Shown piece after piece: positions 31,621 through 42,495 of a DNA stretch of 64,000 nt (the first letter of the stretch is position 1; each line of letters opens with the position of its first letter). This DNA is from Diphasiastrum complanatum (Eukaryota; Streptophyta; Lycopodiopsida; Lycopodiales; Lycopodiaceae), in assembly GCA_029204225.1 (NCBI GenBank), contig CM055115.1, forward strand, positions 10,709,504 to 10,773,503, read 5' to 3'. The position numbers and the translations under genes are program-made. Under the pieces are notes generated by a model. It was not told the DNA's origin, ran no database searches, and saw only the letters and a program-made list of their open reading frames with translations.

Positions 31621-34349
31621 ATGTTGGACTTTTTCAAGATGGGAACAAAATGTCACTTGCATGTGAACTTAGAGAAGGAGTATTCCACAACCAAAGTTGC
31701 ATGGGGTGTTAATCTGAACTCATACGAAATGCATTGTTGGAGGTTAAAAGGAATGAAAAATATCGATCTATGGGTAAAAGGTGATTTGTATCCACCTAAT
31801 CCATTGACCAATATTTCTTCTCAATTTTGTGATGTACATAGTTTGTTAAGGTTCGTTGGCGATGGTGCCAATGGACTTCTTGGCTACTGTCAAGTTATGG
31901 ATTCTCGAAGAATCCAAGCTGAAATGCTAGCGAATAGTGCAAACATTCATATTACATACATGAATGAGCAATTAAAATCATTGCAACAAACAAATCAGAC
32001 ATTGGCTAAAGAGATAACAAATCTAAAATTAGAGCTCACCAGATCTGCCACAAAGTTTGAAGAATTGCAATCTTCAAGCATTAGTCTTCAAAATATATTA
32101 TATGGATTTCAGCGAAAGCGTCGAGTCTCAACGGATGACCAATCAAAAGACAATACTAAAAGGTGCAAACTAGATGTTCTGACACCAGGTGGTGGTGCTA
32201 GTAAAAGACAGAAGAGATTGACAAAAGAATTTCTGAATAACATGGTCGTAGATCATTTCCAAAGCACCAAACATATGAAGCAATTCATAAAGGGTAAAGA
32301 TTTGATGCAGATTGTGGAAAATGAAACGAGTGATTCATTTCGTTTAAAGATTGCAAGAAGACTTGCTACCAGGTTTCAACCGAATCCAAATGTTAGAGAA
32401 ATAGTTTATGCGTGTGATCAAGGAGGTGCGAGTCGAAAAGGATATAGAGCATTGAAAAAATTTATGAAAAAATCTAACCAAAACGGGTTGAAACGACATC
32501 AAATGTTACCTGCTTACAAATTGCTTCAAACTACAAAGCGAGAATGCAATTCATTTATAGAAAATGAATTAGGTGAATTCTTCCATATTCAGGATACTTT
32601 TAAGATATCCAGCAAGCAAAAGGATCTATTGTTCGTTTTCATCATAACCAATACAACAATATATTTTTGGATCTGGAAAAGGTCCAAGCAATGATGATAC
32701 GACATTACAATGTCAAAAGAGATGGTGAGTTCGTTTCACAACAATTTCAATTAATATTTTTCTCTTTTTCGTAAGCAACAATTATTGTATGTTATTTACA
32801 AGAATTTGGTATTGTAGATATTGGAGGCAAAGCTATATTTGTCATTAAGTTGGATGAAGCGGAGATCGTAAAGCTCGCAAACAAGAACGTGTCACAATCA
32901 CGTTGATGAACCAAGCATTGCAGGAGTCAACTGGAAGTGAGTCCAATAAATTTAGTGTGCAATCCGAAAATCATATATGGTGGATAGCTGCATTTGAAGT
33001 TCATAAAGAGACCCACGATGTGTTGAAGTGGGTATTTGAACGATGCAATATATCCAAGGTAATACAAGCACAAAATGGAGGACAATTTCTAAGTGTTGAT
33101 GGCCAAACTTTTACTGTGGAATGGCACTTAGCTGCTGATTTGAAGACCTAAAATGCATGTTTGGTTGCGGGCTCGGTGCGAATGCCAAACATTTTTGCAT
33201 ATATTGTATGTCTGAAAGTGGCCGAAATAAAGGTGTGTTGCATTGCAACCAACGAGTTCCACCAGACAGGCAGAATCTAGACAAAGCATGGAGTCTCGTA
33301 TTAGAGATTCCTCTCGAAAGAGTCCATTTTTGCACGATGCATGGTGAATTGCAGATATTGGACAAGTTGTTATATTTGCATTGTTGCTATGCATGGAATA
33401 TGCAACCCAAATCACGCGCAAATGTTAGCATTCGAAATGTAGAGGTAGTGTTATCAGAAATGGGACTTCATGGAGGCCATGTGAATCTTTCCAAGGATGT
33501 TGAGTTGAGTGGAAAAACTCAAGACTTGCCGGCAAAAGTTTCCATGGGGGCCGCAAAAGCAAGGCATTCTTGTCAAATCATACTCGACGAGAAAGTACTC
33601 TTCAATGGGAGTATTGGAAGAGAGTGTGTGAATGCACAACAAATATTGGCTCGGATCCGTGTATGGCTGCCACATGTGCAAAAGTGTGGCAAGCATTTGA
33701 TGCTTTGTCACTGACTATCAATAAAAAAGACTTGAGGGAGGAAGATTATGATAGATATCAGACAGAAGTACAAGCATTCACTCAATTGATGATTGATGCA
33801 TGGGGAGAAACACACATCACTCATTATATGGTCAGTGTTTTGTCTTTATTTTTTTGTTTGTAAGTTCTATCCAAGTGAAATGTACTAATTAGATTCTTTT
33901 GCAAACAACACATTTTGTACGCTCATGGACCTTGGTTTTTAAAGACACATGGATCATTGGCTATTTGGAATACCCAAGGGATGGAGAAGAGTCATTATAG
34001 GGCCAAGGCTGCGTATTTCAAAAATTCAAGACACGGTGGAGGTAAAGGTCTTAGCAATGCCTTGGTAGAGGTATTTCCGTGGTTTTATAGAGAAGTTTTG
34101 AGCAGACAAAACATCGAAGAAACATGGGCTCGAGGGTTGACTTCAATGATCTCTTCATCAAATTTAGCCAGAAGAGCCACTTGGAAGTCATCCACAGCTA
34201 ATGAAAGGCATAGGGAATGGAGGATGTCTCGGGTTCGTTTAAGGAAGCGGTGGGTTCCTCGGCAAAGAACATCCAATGAAGAGGATGGCATTTCAGAAAT
34301 AGCGCACAATGAACAAATAGAATCTATTGATAATATTACATTGTTTTGA
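31621..34349 (+). pseudogene. Gene J: unknown multi-part gene, transposase-like in style
   Basis: Part 1 (31,621-32,690) has an N-terminal region, a coiled coil near residues 105-160, a basic nuclear-localisation-like tract (KRRVSTDD to SKRQKRLTK) and a conserved-looking domain (LARRFQ.NPNVREIVY-type). A frameshift near 32,628 leads to RFHHNQYNNIFLDLEKVQAM, then an intron and KAIFVIKLDEAEIVKLA. After another shift come VQSENHIWWIAAFE and VEWHLAADLK, then GANAKHFCIYC (paired Cys) and VHFCTMHGELQILDKLL (33,157-33,714). The last part (33,915-34,349) holds THGSLAIWNTQGMEKSHYRA and an Arg-rich tail. From memory, the DLK...NAxxxCxxC...HxEL pattern resembles large uncharacterised, possibly transposon-derived proteins of animals and fungi. 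I cannot name the family. At least three frameshifts. Confidence 0.55.
32725..32817 (+). other. Predicted intron in gene J
   Basis: The donor is ATG/GTGAGT and the acceptor is TTGTAG/ATATTGG, 93 bp, AT-rich with a T-rich stretch. Removing it keeps the reading KRD-DIGGKAIFVIKL continuous in phase 1. It implies a spliced nuclear transcript, unlike the retroelement genes around it. Confidence 0.65.
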
Positions 34350-34984
34350 AGTATAGTGGTATAATTTATTTGATTACTATAAATAGACTTTATTTGATAC
34401 AATTTTAAAATCATGTCTATTTTTGAAAAACTTTTCCTTATGTAAGAACATTTTATCTCATTTTCAAGCACACATTTTTCTTGCTCTCTTGGCTTTCTTA
34501 GTTTCGGTAAATGCTTTGCACTTGCGCTCGTACTAATAGTCTTTCATATTGTCTCATTACGTTCACGATGAATCCTTCGAAGGCAAAGTTGGCAAATCTA
34601 TTGGCCGACACAACATTTGTTGATGAAATAGATTGCATCTATGCTATGTTCACTGCCAGAATAGATACCCTAGTAACTCTACGTGCAAATAGTGATGATT
34701 TCAGGTATGTAAGTGAGTTTATAGAATAGAACTTGATGCCTTACTCGGTAAGAATACTTGGCTACGATATTTCTTGGATTTTGTATAATTCGCTAACATA
34801 TATATGGAAAGGAGATAGAGCTTTTGTTGCCTGACTCAACAGGTTTGTTAGCCACCTGGGGAACAAGCACTTTTTGGAGTTAATGCGCGATCAACAAGTA
34901 AATTTTAATCTCAAAAGTGTAGGAAACAAGTTCTTGTCATTTGAAATTACTGTGATTTTTTTGTTGAATGAATTTCCTACAAAT
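34350..34984 (+). other. Region after gene J; weak ORFs only
   Basis: A 72-codon frame at 34,511-34,729 (with MNPSKAKLANLLADTTFVDE near its middle) and an 82-codon frame at 34,874-35,122 lie on the J strand. The latter runs into gypsy-F sequence. Neither shows a known domain. They may be the end of gene J, a neighbour or chance. The stretch 34,350-34,510 is AT-rich and may hold the J 3' end. Confidence 0.3.
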
Positions 34985-34999
34985 ATCGCTGAAGAAAAA

Positions 35000-35826
35000 C
35001 AGGATCCTAGTGTGAACGTCAGCGAAATGGAAGAGCAAAGGCTCCTCCTTCAATGTTCAGAACTCTTCAATAATCTCAGAGAAACTCTGTGGATACTGAT
35101 CCCTATTTGGATCCTCTGCTAGTACTTGTTCGTCTTTCTGCATTGATTCTCTTGAACTAGCCTCATCTCCTTCAACAACAAATAAATTATCGACCGTAGA
35201 TAAATGAGTCTCTCCCACCAGTATGTAGTCTGGGAAAAGACTTGTCAAGTGTAAATCTTCTTCAGTTTCCTCCATCATTGGTTGAAATAATAATTCTTCA
35301 ACCGTTTCCACTCCTACCGGTCGTAGCGCTGAATCAATGCGTCCATGGTGCGTTTGCAATTGAATCTTTTTTCCTTGAGCAGGAATCATTACCACACTCG
35401 TTGTCCAATCATGCACCGCCTTCACGGTTCTTAGCCAAGGCCTTCCCAACAACACCAGATACACATCCACCCCTTGCGGTAATTGTAACACAACAAAATT
35501 TCACAAAAATTCCACCCCTTTAATTTTAATCAGTACCTTCCAAATTTTGCCTACTAGCAAATCCCTTGTATGATTAGCCATACAGATGACTAATTGGCTC
35601 TTTTTAAGGGTATATTATGCGATCTCTTCTACGTATCTTCAAAAATGATATTAACACCTACTCCGCCATCAATTTGGACGCCCCGAATGTCTATACCTTG
35701 GATAGTAATTTCCAACGTTGAAACAAAACCCTCTTCCGTAGATTGCACAATAGTATTTACCACCACTGAAGGTAAACCTTCTGGTAGCTTACATCTTGGT
35801 AACTTGGCAAGAATGGATTCCACCAA
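35000..35826 (-). pseudogene. Gypsy-F aspartic protease and RT leader
   Basis: Minus strand: the frame 35,629-35,826 carries the retropepsin core QIDGGVGVNI (D-G-G-x-G form common in plant gypsy protease), after LPEGLPSVVVNT. The frame 35,057-35,491 carries the protease end VYLVLLGRPWLRTVKAVHDW and an acidic linker, ending SEIIEEF, which normally leads into RT. A frameshift near 35,500-35,620 separates the two. RT itself is missing: the element is cut near 34,985. Confidence 0.8.
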
Positions 35827-35899
35827 GTAGGGTGCAATCTAAATCAATTGCCCAACCGTAAACTAGAATTTATAATTGCTAACAAAGTTAGCTATATGA

Positions 35900-37490
35900 T
35901 TAGCCATGACATCGACTTATTTCCGAGAGGAATTTGGTCCTTGTGACTGATGCAACTAAGTCAACACCTCTTGAGTGACTTTGGCCATCTGACCCACAGC
36001 TGTATTAGATACCCGACTTGTACTCGGCCCTGCTTCCTCATTAGAAGCCTCCTGCCTTACAGCCTTTCCTTTGTTCTTGTGTTGAGTAACGGCTTGCACG
36101 TCTGTCAGTAATGTCTCCTCAACCGTCACCAGCTGCACAAGAGCTTGATGCTCTAGGATATGTACTCCTCCTTGATTCGGTTATTGGTTTAACCTCGGAT
36201 TCTGATCATTAAAACTAGTGTTGACCCATGGTGGGGGTAAACCACGTTCTAAATTACCAACGCGCTGACGAGGGTACGTCGCACAATTAAAATAACGATG
36301 GCCCATTTGGTTACAAAAATTACATACATTGTCAGGCTGATTTTGATGATAGTGTATTTGTCATTGGAACGGCCATTGTGGCAGCTGGCCCTGCATTATT
36401 GGCGGACCCTATTGGTAAGCCATCAACTGCGGTTGCATTGGTGGCTGTTGCATTTGCGGTTCTTGTTGTTGGTGCGCTTGAACTGCAAATGCTCTGGTAG
36501 TTCTTATTGCTTGTAATCTGCGACAGTCATTCGCCCAATGATTGTACGCATTACAAATAACACAAAACCGGGTACTATTCGGACATTCATTGATTAATGT
36601 CTTTCATGATTACAATTTCTACAAAATTTAACATTCCCTTATCAGAATTATGTGGTAACCACGTCATTATTTCAAATAGATACTTGCTCTTTAGCATTGA
36701 CTTTCTCTTTATGCTATTTAGATTTTTTTTCATTATCCAAAGAGGAACTGTCATTCGATTCCATGGAAGTATCAAGACTCTGATCCGGTGCCTGAGTCCG
36801 AAGTTGAGAAACTGCTTCGTTGGTGGTGTCATCGGTGCTTACGATATTTCTTTCTACTATAATCCTCTTTCAGCTGTCGAGCAACCTTCACAATGTGTTC
36901 CAACCGTTGTCCCTATAGAGATGTAGTTCCGCTGCGAAGAACCTTATGCAATCCATGCCTAAAATACTTTATGCGTGTACCGTCCATTAATGGCTCTTGT
37001 AGCTTTTTCTCCAAAAGGACCTCTGGACATAGGCTAGAACATCCTCCTTTTTTTTCTGCTTTATGGCTTGCAGTTTGTCCAAAATCTCTTCATCCTCATG
37101 CTCCTTATGATATTGCTTCAAGAAGGCCCTTCACAACTCATCCCAGCACTAGAACTCCTGCAATTCGTACTACAAATACCACCGTAAAGCATTCTCTTTC
37201 AACGTGGTCGGAAACAACTCCAATTTCCAAATATCCTCGGTTTCCCAATTCGCTTGGCAAACCACTAAAAATTGGTGAACATGCATGTTTGGGTGATCAT
37301 GCTTTTGCCCTTAAAACATTGAGAAATTGCCGTCCGAGTCCGGCCTATTGAGACAACCTCCATTCCGTGGATAATCGTAGATTTTTCCAAATCTGAACAA
37401 CCAGCACTTGTAGACATTTGTAACCCCCTCTGATAACTCAACCCACAACTGAAAATTACTATCCAGAGTATGCAACCTCTAAAATTCATC
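35900..37490 (-). pseudogene. Gypsy-F gag
   Basis: Minus strand, several frames. The N-terminal part near 37,300-37,490 is followed by the capsid core near 37,080-37,250, read as LFPTTLKENALRWYL, CWDELXRAFLKQYHKEHEDE and EILDKLQAIKQK, the classic plant gypsy gag (Retrotrans_gag). The C-terminal part has a Gln-rich linker, a zinc-knuckle remnant near 36,590-36,640 and VEETLLTDVQAVTQHKNKGK near 36,050-36,130. Multiple stops. The part right of 37,074 is shared with segment S2; the part left of it is not. Confidence 0.85.
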
Positions 37491-37511
37491 CCGACAACAA
37501 AACCAAAAATG
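37491..37511 (-). promoter_or_regulatory. Decayed tRNA-Asp-type primer site of gypsy-F
   Basis: The minus strand directly after the LTR reads TTTTTGGTTTTGTTGTCGGG. It fits the Athila/Tat primer site TGGCGCCGTTGCCGGGGA after several C-to-T changes. This supports, but does not prove, an Athila/Tat-like lineage. Confidence 0.55.
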
Positions 37512-38240
37512 TGTTAGGGGGTGTTTTAATCCCTTAACTACCTGGTCCTAATTATGGCAACAGAATCCTTAACAAACTATGAACAACTCCCCTAAAGCTA
37601 ATTAGTGCATTTCTATACCGTAGTCCATTGCAATAGTACAGAACAACCAATTAACAGAACATCGCTATTATAGAACCTAGAACTAACCCTAACTATCACA
37701 ACAATATGTAGATACTGTAAGGAAATAACACTGCTCAATTGCATTCCATAGTCTACTGCAAAACACCTAAAGCTATAGACTGACTAGCAAACATAATCAA
37801 CATTGCCAAACACCTAAAACTACAGACTGAACAACACACCGAGTCAACATTGCCACTGCTTAAGAGGTCTTAGGCAAGGAAATTCATCTTGCTGCCTGTG
37901 GTACAATATAGAATTCAGATTATTGAATATTTAAAACGCTCGGCTCTCACCCTTAGTCTTTTGAACATACTACTGTCTAAATAGTGTAAAATCCAAAAGC
38001 CCCTAGTGCGACTCCAAATGTCCTATTTATGCTTCTGTGAGGATACCACAATATAGTATCCCAACCCTTCGTAATAACCACAAGTGTTTGGTTTAGCTTC
38101 GCATAGAGACCACATGGAAACCGCAGTTGACGACCTTGCGGTCACTTACGAACTATTCGACTTCCTCCCGAATATGACAAAATGTTAACTAACCTATCAA
38201 CTTTAACTTCATAATTGTCCTACCATGATGTCTCCTAACA
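37512..38240 (-). repeat. Gypsy-F 5' LTR in S1
   Basis: 729 bp with perfect TGTTAG...CTAACA ends. The minus-strand TATA-like site lies near 38,022-38,030. The same length and ends occur in S2 (53,840-54,568). Beyond the outer end begins the recurrent small-ORF sequence, which was the insertion target. Confidence 0.9.
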
Positions 38241-38450
38241 TGAACCAAAAATGCTTGGTCGAATACGTGAAGACGATGATTCCAAGATATTGTTCAAGAC
38301 TGAGGTGACCCCTTTGGCATGGGCTATACTGGCCAAATTTGTGCCGGTCACACTTAGATCTAATCCACTTCTCCTAGAAAACATACACGATATTGCATAA
38401 AACTTTGAAAATTAGCTCGATTTTGTGTGCTGAAAAATTGGCTAACAAAC
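38241..38450 (+). other. Insertion-target repeat with conserved motif
   Basis: It begins TGAACCAAAAATGCTTGGTC, matching the inside of the small ORF at 5,348. It then passes into GGGCTATACTGGCCAAATTT and GTGCCGGTCACACTT. A diverged version of the second motif opens the unknown ORF at 47.87 kb. Function unknown. Confidence 0.5.
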
Positions 38451-38454
38451 ATCC

Positions 38455-38760
38455 TGGCGTGGTGGGAGGTTCAGCCCTCCAAATTTTTTTCTTTTAAAAG
38501 TTTTTTGTAGAGCTGAACCTCCCGTCGCAGTTTGAGGTTCAGCCCCTCAATTTTTTTTCTTTTCAAAAACATTTTAGGGCTAAACCTCTTGCCATGGTGG
38601 GAGGTTCATCCCCTCAAATTTTTTTATCGTAAAAACATTTTAGAGCTAAACCTCCCATCACGGCGGGAGGTTCGAACCCTCAAATTTTTTACTTCTATAA
38701 AAACACCATGAGGGGCTAAGCCTCCAGCCGCAACGTGAGGTTCAGCTTTAAAAAAAATTT
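38455..38760. repeat. GC-rich hairpin array in S1
   Basis: Four to five units of about 75 bp. Each holds an inverted pair GAACCTCCCGYC / GRCGGGAGGTTC around a short CACGG- or CATGG-type centre, flanked by GCCCCTCAAATTTTTTT and AAAACATTTTAGAGCT. A detached unit lies at 39,138-39,170. The A/T linkers contrast sharply with the GC hairpins. Weakly coding-like on either strand; no known domain. Confidence 0.8.
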
Positions 38761-38862
38761 CTTTGAAAAAAGAAAAGAAAATGAAGTTCCTCTTCAAAGG
38801 GATTCATGAATAGAGGCTTTCACAGATACTGCTTCCATAATGCATGTTATAGAAGCCACAGA

Positions 38863-39168
38863 TCAAGCATTGGAATCTAACACAAGAAATGTATTACGGG
38901 AGTCAACACTTCTAGTAGCAGATTTAGTGCCTCTACTTGCGGAGTCAACATCTCTAGTAGACGAGTCAGGACCACTAGGAGAGGGGTCAACACTTCTATT
39001 AGAGAAACCCGAAGCGAACCGACTGATATTCGTCATGATCAAATCCATGGTCCACTCAACCCAATTCAAAACGAAACCATTGATAGCTTTAATAGCAGCC
39101 TCAACCAACGCATCATTGAGAAACAAAAATGGGGTAGGCTGAACCTCTGGCCATGGCGGGAGGTGCAA
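38863..39168 (-). CDS. Hypothetical ORF with short internal repeats
   Basis: A 101-codon frame: LPPWPEVQPTPFLFLNDALV, a hydrophobic middle (INGFVLNWVEW), then a Ser/Asp/Arg tail with imperfect 12-residue repeats (STRDVDSASRGT, SATRSVDSRNTF). In S2 the tail is cut by a stop after SPRGPD. Not recognised. The underlying DNA shows 36-bp repeats, so the ORF may be a by-product. Confidence 0.25.
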   Translation of the reverse strand: MHLPPWPEVQPTPFLFLNDALVEAAIKAINGFVLNWVEWTMDLIMTNISRFASGFSNRSVDPSPSGPDSSTRDVDSASRGTKSATRSVDSRNTFLVLDSNA

Positions 39169-39172
39169 ATCC

Positions 39173-39173
<1 letters not shown>

Positions 39174-39220
<47 letters not shown>
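39174..39220. repeat. AT dinucleotide microsatellite
   Basis: About 20 AT units. The S2 counterparts (55,514-55,580 and 55,817-55,853) are longer or doubled. Confidence 0.95.
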
Positions 39221-39222
<2 letters not shown>

Positions 39223-39488
39223 ATAACATTTGTTTTATTTTAAGGAATTCTATCCCTTCCTCAAACTAAAAACTCTTTGAAACCTTTCTATTTACAAAAT
39301 AAAAAATACACATGCATTAGTATTTAGAATGAATATTACCATAGAATATTTTGAATATGTTAAACAGAGATAATCTAAAGTACTCTAAGAAAATACTAAG
39401 GAAAACTAGCTTACTTTTGATAAGGAATGTGAGTAAAAACTAAAATGACTTTGAAGAGCACCAAAAACTAAGCTCCAGTGGACTTCAT

Positions 39489-42102
39489 GTGAAAGCCTTT
39501 GTTGTAATATCCACTAAATCAATTGGCGAGTCCGAATTCTCCATGGACAATGTTGAAATTCTTTGTGTCATCCGTGGTATCTACCTTCAAGACGAATTTT
39601 TTTTCGACAGAGCTGAGTTTATGACTCGCAGCCAAGATGGTTCTAAGCATCATGTTATTTTGTCTTGTGTGGACACTGCACATTTTATTGTTGAGCCACC
39701 AACTCATGACTCAAATGAATCTACTCATAACTATGAGGGTTCCGTTGATGGCCCTATGTAACAAACATAAGCTATTAATGAATGCTGATGGAATACAAAG
39801 TGTGTTTTTTGATGCCGCAATTATTGGATCTTCTGCAGTTTCTATGATTGAAGATGTAACAGAAATGGAAATTGTTCCAATGGAGCCGAGAGTGGATCAA
39901 TTGGGAATGTTATCCGGCTCATATTGCCATGTATCCGATGATGAACGGCATATGGTCAAGGAAGAGCAAGTCCCTGAGTTTGAGGGTGATGCAAATGTCA
40001 ATCTCGACAAGTTTGTAATTGTTGACATCGGATACATATGAGATAAAAATACTATGTTCCGGATGGAAAGCAAAAATATCTAGTGTGCCTCACTCTTCAC
40101 GAACCAACAAGCTTTGGATCACTCGTCCGCTGGTGATTCGAGCAACCCAAAAGTCCACCACCTGCATCGATGAACGTCACTTTGAGGCCAATTTCATTCA
40201 AGAAAGATGACCAGGAAGAAATTACTTTCGAAGGACCAATTATGTTTAAAAAGATGTATAGCGAATTCATGCATGTTGATAGAGCAGAGAATGAGCAGGT
40301 CTACACAAACACTTACCGCAAGGAGGTGGATCTCAATCCTGGATCCAGATTGGATGGATTGTGCTAAAATTGCTTTTTGTTATATTGTATTTTTGAACCT
40401 ATCGACGGTCAACATTTTTGTTATGCATGTAATGAATTGGCAAAAGTTGCATTGAATCAAAATAGGATACATCCTGGGATATTTGATGCCACTTTTAGGT
40501 CCGTGCATGCCAAGATATGTATATTCAAGAATGCATCTTGTTACATTCTTGAATCTGACAGACTCAATCATGAGCCAGAAGAGAAGAGAAAAGAGAGCAG
40601 TATACCAGAAATCATGGACTGTGCATGTGATCTATGGATCTCATTGAGTTGACCACACTTTGTTAGAGGAGTGAAGCTAAATTCTGAGCAATAGTTGAGA
40701 ACATTTTATCTCGGTTTGCACGGGGTCCTTGGCAGTAGCATTGCTGGACTTTTGTCAGTACAACACACGATTACATCGTTGTATGACAAATTTGAGAAGT
40801 ATACAATAATCATCTTTTGTTCAGATGAAGCATTCAACAATTTCATGCAAGTCATGAAATCTTATGTGAATGATTGGATCTCCTACGACGAACCTGCATT
40901 GGGATCGAGGAAGACAAAAAACAAAGCCATACCTATTCGGTTGTTCAGATGTTTGAGGTATATGTCGGACGCCATGTGCAATCGTATCCTAAAGAAGCTT
41001 GTAAATGAAGAATTGTATTTTGGAAGAAAAAACAAAGAAAAACACATTGATGAAGGAGTTCTCTTGATGGTTCGTGAGATGGCTGCACTAAGTGTTGTAA
41101 AGTATTTGCTTACTACAGAAGAAGACTTGCCTTCAGATATGGATTACAACAAACAACTCTCAAAAGTCATTGATCTGACTTTTTGTCGAAATTGGGTTAG
41201 AGCACACTATGGCAAAGGAAAAGGTATAACTTCAAAATTGACTGGTGTTACAGCTAAACCCTTGAGAGTGGTTGTAGAAATATAAAACAAAAATATCTTG
41301 CCGCCCACAATATTGAGCATGACACTAGGAACTCTAGTAACACTGAATGGAGGCTTTTCTATAACGTAAAAACTTCTAAAAACGTGGAGGCCATCTATTG
41401 TGGAATCAAGTTTTATGACACTTCCTTCTTCGCTATGGGAGCGTCCCACATTGTATATATTTAATAACTTGGAGTTTCTAGATTTTATTTACATTTTGTC
41501 AATGGTGCGCCACTGTTTTTTGACAACTCTCATGCCACAGCACAAAGTCTATGTGATTGTTCTCTTTTTGGATCACAATAGAAAAAGAAGGTATCAAATC
41601 AAGCATCAAAGCAATGTGTGATGTATGGTGTTCTATTTTTTAAGGTTACTACAACCTGGCAACTCCTTTGAAAGAGAACAATATAATTGTTCCAAATTTG
41701 CACCCTATTCTATTTGTTCTCTACAATGCTAAGTCCCCGAATGATGTCAACGAGTGCATGCAAAGCAAATTCAAACTCTTGAGGTTGTGTTTTGAGGATA
41801 GTGGAAAATCGACAAAAGCAAAGCATTGGCGAGGTGTGAGCAGCATTATTGAATCCTTTTGTGCTCCAAGTTGGTCTGTGTCCTTATATAGAATGTCATA
41901 TTGTGTGGCAAAGCTCATGAACAACATCGGTTGGACTATGGTGACTATCAATATTCCAAAAAGTATAGATATGACTCACTCCTTTCTAGCACATCAAGAC
42001 CGTTTGGAATCACCTCTAGATACAGATTCATCTGAAGACTCAAATTATGGGTTTGAGGATTCTGATGAGAGATATATGGATATAAATGTAGAGATGTTAT
42101 AG
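39489..42102 (+). pseudogene. Gene M: decayed unknown gene, S1 copy
   Basis: A chain of plus-strand frames: SMDNVEILCVIRGIYLQDEF (39,489), ADGIQSVFFDAAIIGSSAV (39,637), YRKEVDLNPGSRLDG (40,170), FEPIDGQHFCYACNELAKVA with paired Cys (40,377), the longest frame of 196 codons at 40,695-41,285 (YLGLHGVLGSSIAGLLSVQH, MSDAMCNRILKKLVNEELYF, LMVREMAALSVVKYLL), then MKENNIIVPNLHPILFVLYN (41,668) to an acidic end SSEDSNYGFEDSDERYMD. Stops and shifts separate them, some perhaps unrecognised introns. No retroelement motifs and no family recognised. The same chain is in S2. Confidence 0.45.
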
Positions 42103-42495
42103 TTTGTATTGGTGGTTCTGCCTAAATCATTAAGGCAAGTAAGTACTTAATACCTCAATTGGTAGGAGTTGTTACTGCTAATTTTGACAATATAACAAAG
42201 GAATACAGTTTGAAAAAAAAACTGTGATTAAAGTGTCCTTTCTTGATGAATGTTATACACTTTTTAATTGATTTGAAAAGGATTTTTAACATATAATATG
42301 TATATGGAAAGTTTTCTAATATTCTATGTATGCTTGAGTTTTATAGTACACAATTGTGTCACACCCAATTGAAACGTGGTTTATGTACTATCAAATTGTC
42401 AAATTTTTGAAATTAAACAATGTCTCAAAATTCTCAAGTCCATTTTTTAAAATTAATTGATACTATGTTGTAGCTTTCGAGTATCCTTTAGCCAT
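41970..42495. other. 526 bp present in S1 only
   Basis: It holds the C-terminal codons of gene M and AT-rich sequence after it. In S2 the DNA passes directly from AAAAAGTATAGA to GGTGTGTCTCT. As S1 has the natural gene end, this is most simply a deletion in S2. Confidence 0.7.

Noticed and set aside
33454-33711. Minus-strand ORFs under gene J (also 33,111-33,421)
   Set aside because: Shadows of the J frame, which has ordered motifs and an intron consistent with the plus strand.
36893-37351. 152-codon plus-strand ORF (and 53,209-53,724)
   Set aside because: Antisense to gypsy-F gag, which has the diagnostic capsid motif on the minus strand.
39174-39220. AT run as a regulatory element or origin
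   Set aside because: Length varies freely between S1 and S2; a simple microsatellite explains it.
40207-40455. Alternative frames within gene M (also 41,207-41,449 minus strand)
   Set aside because: Overlap better-supported frames of the M chain; composition is not protein-like.
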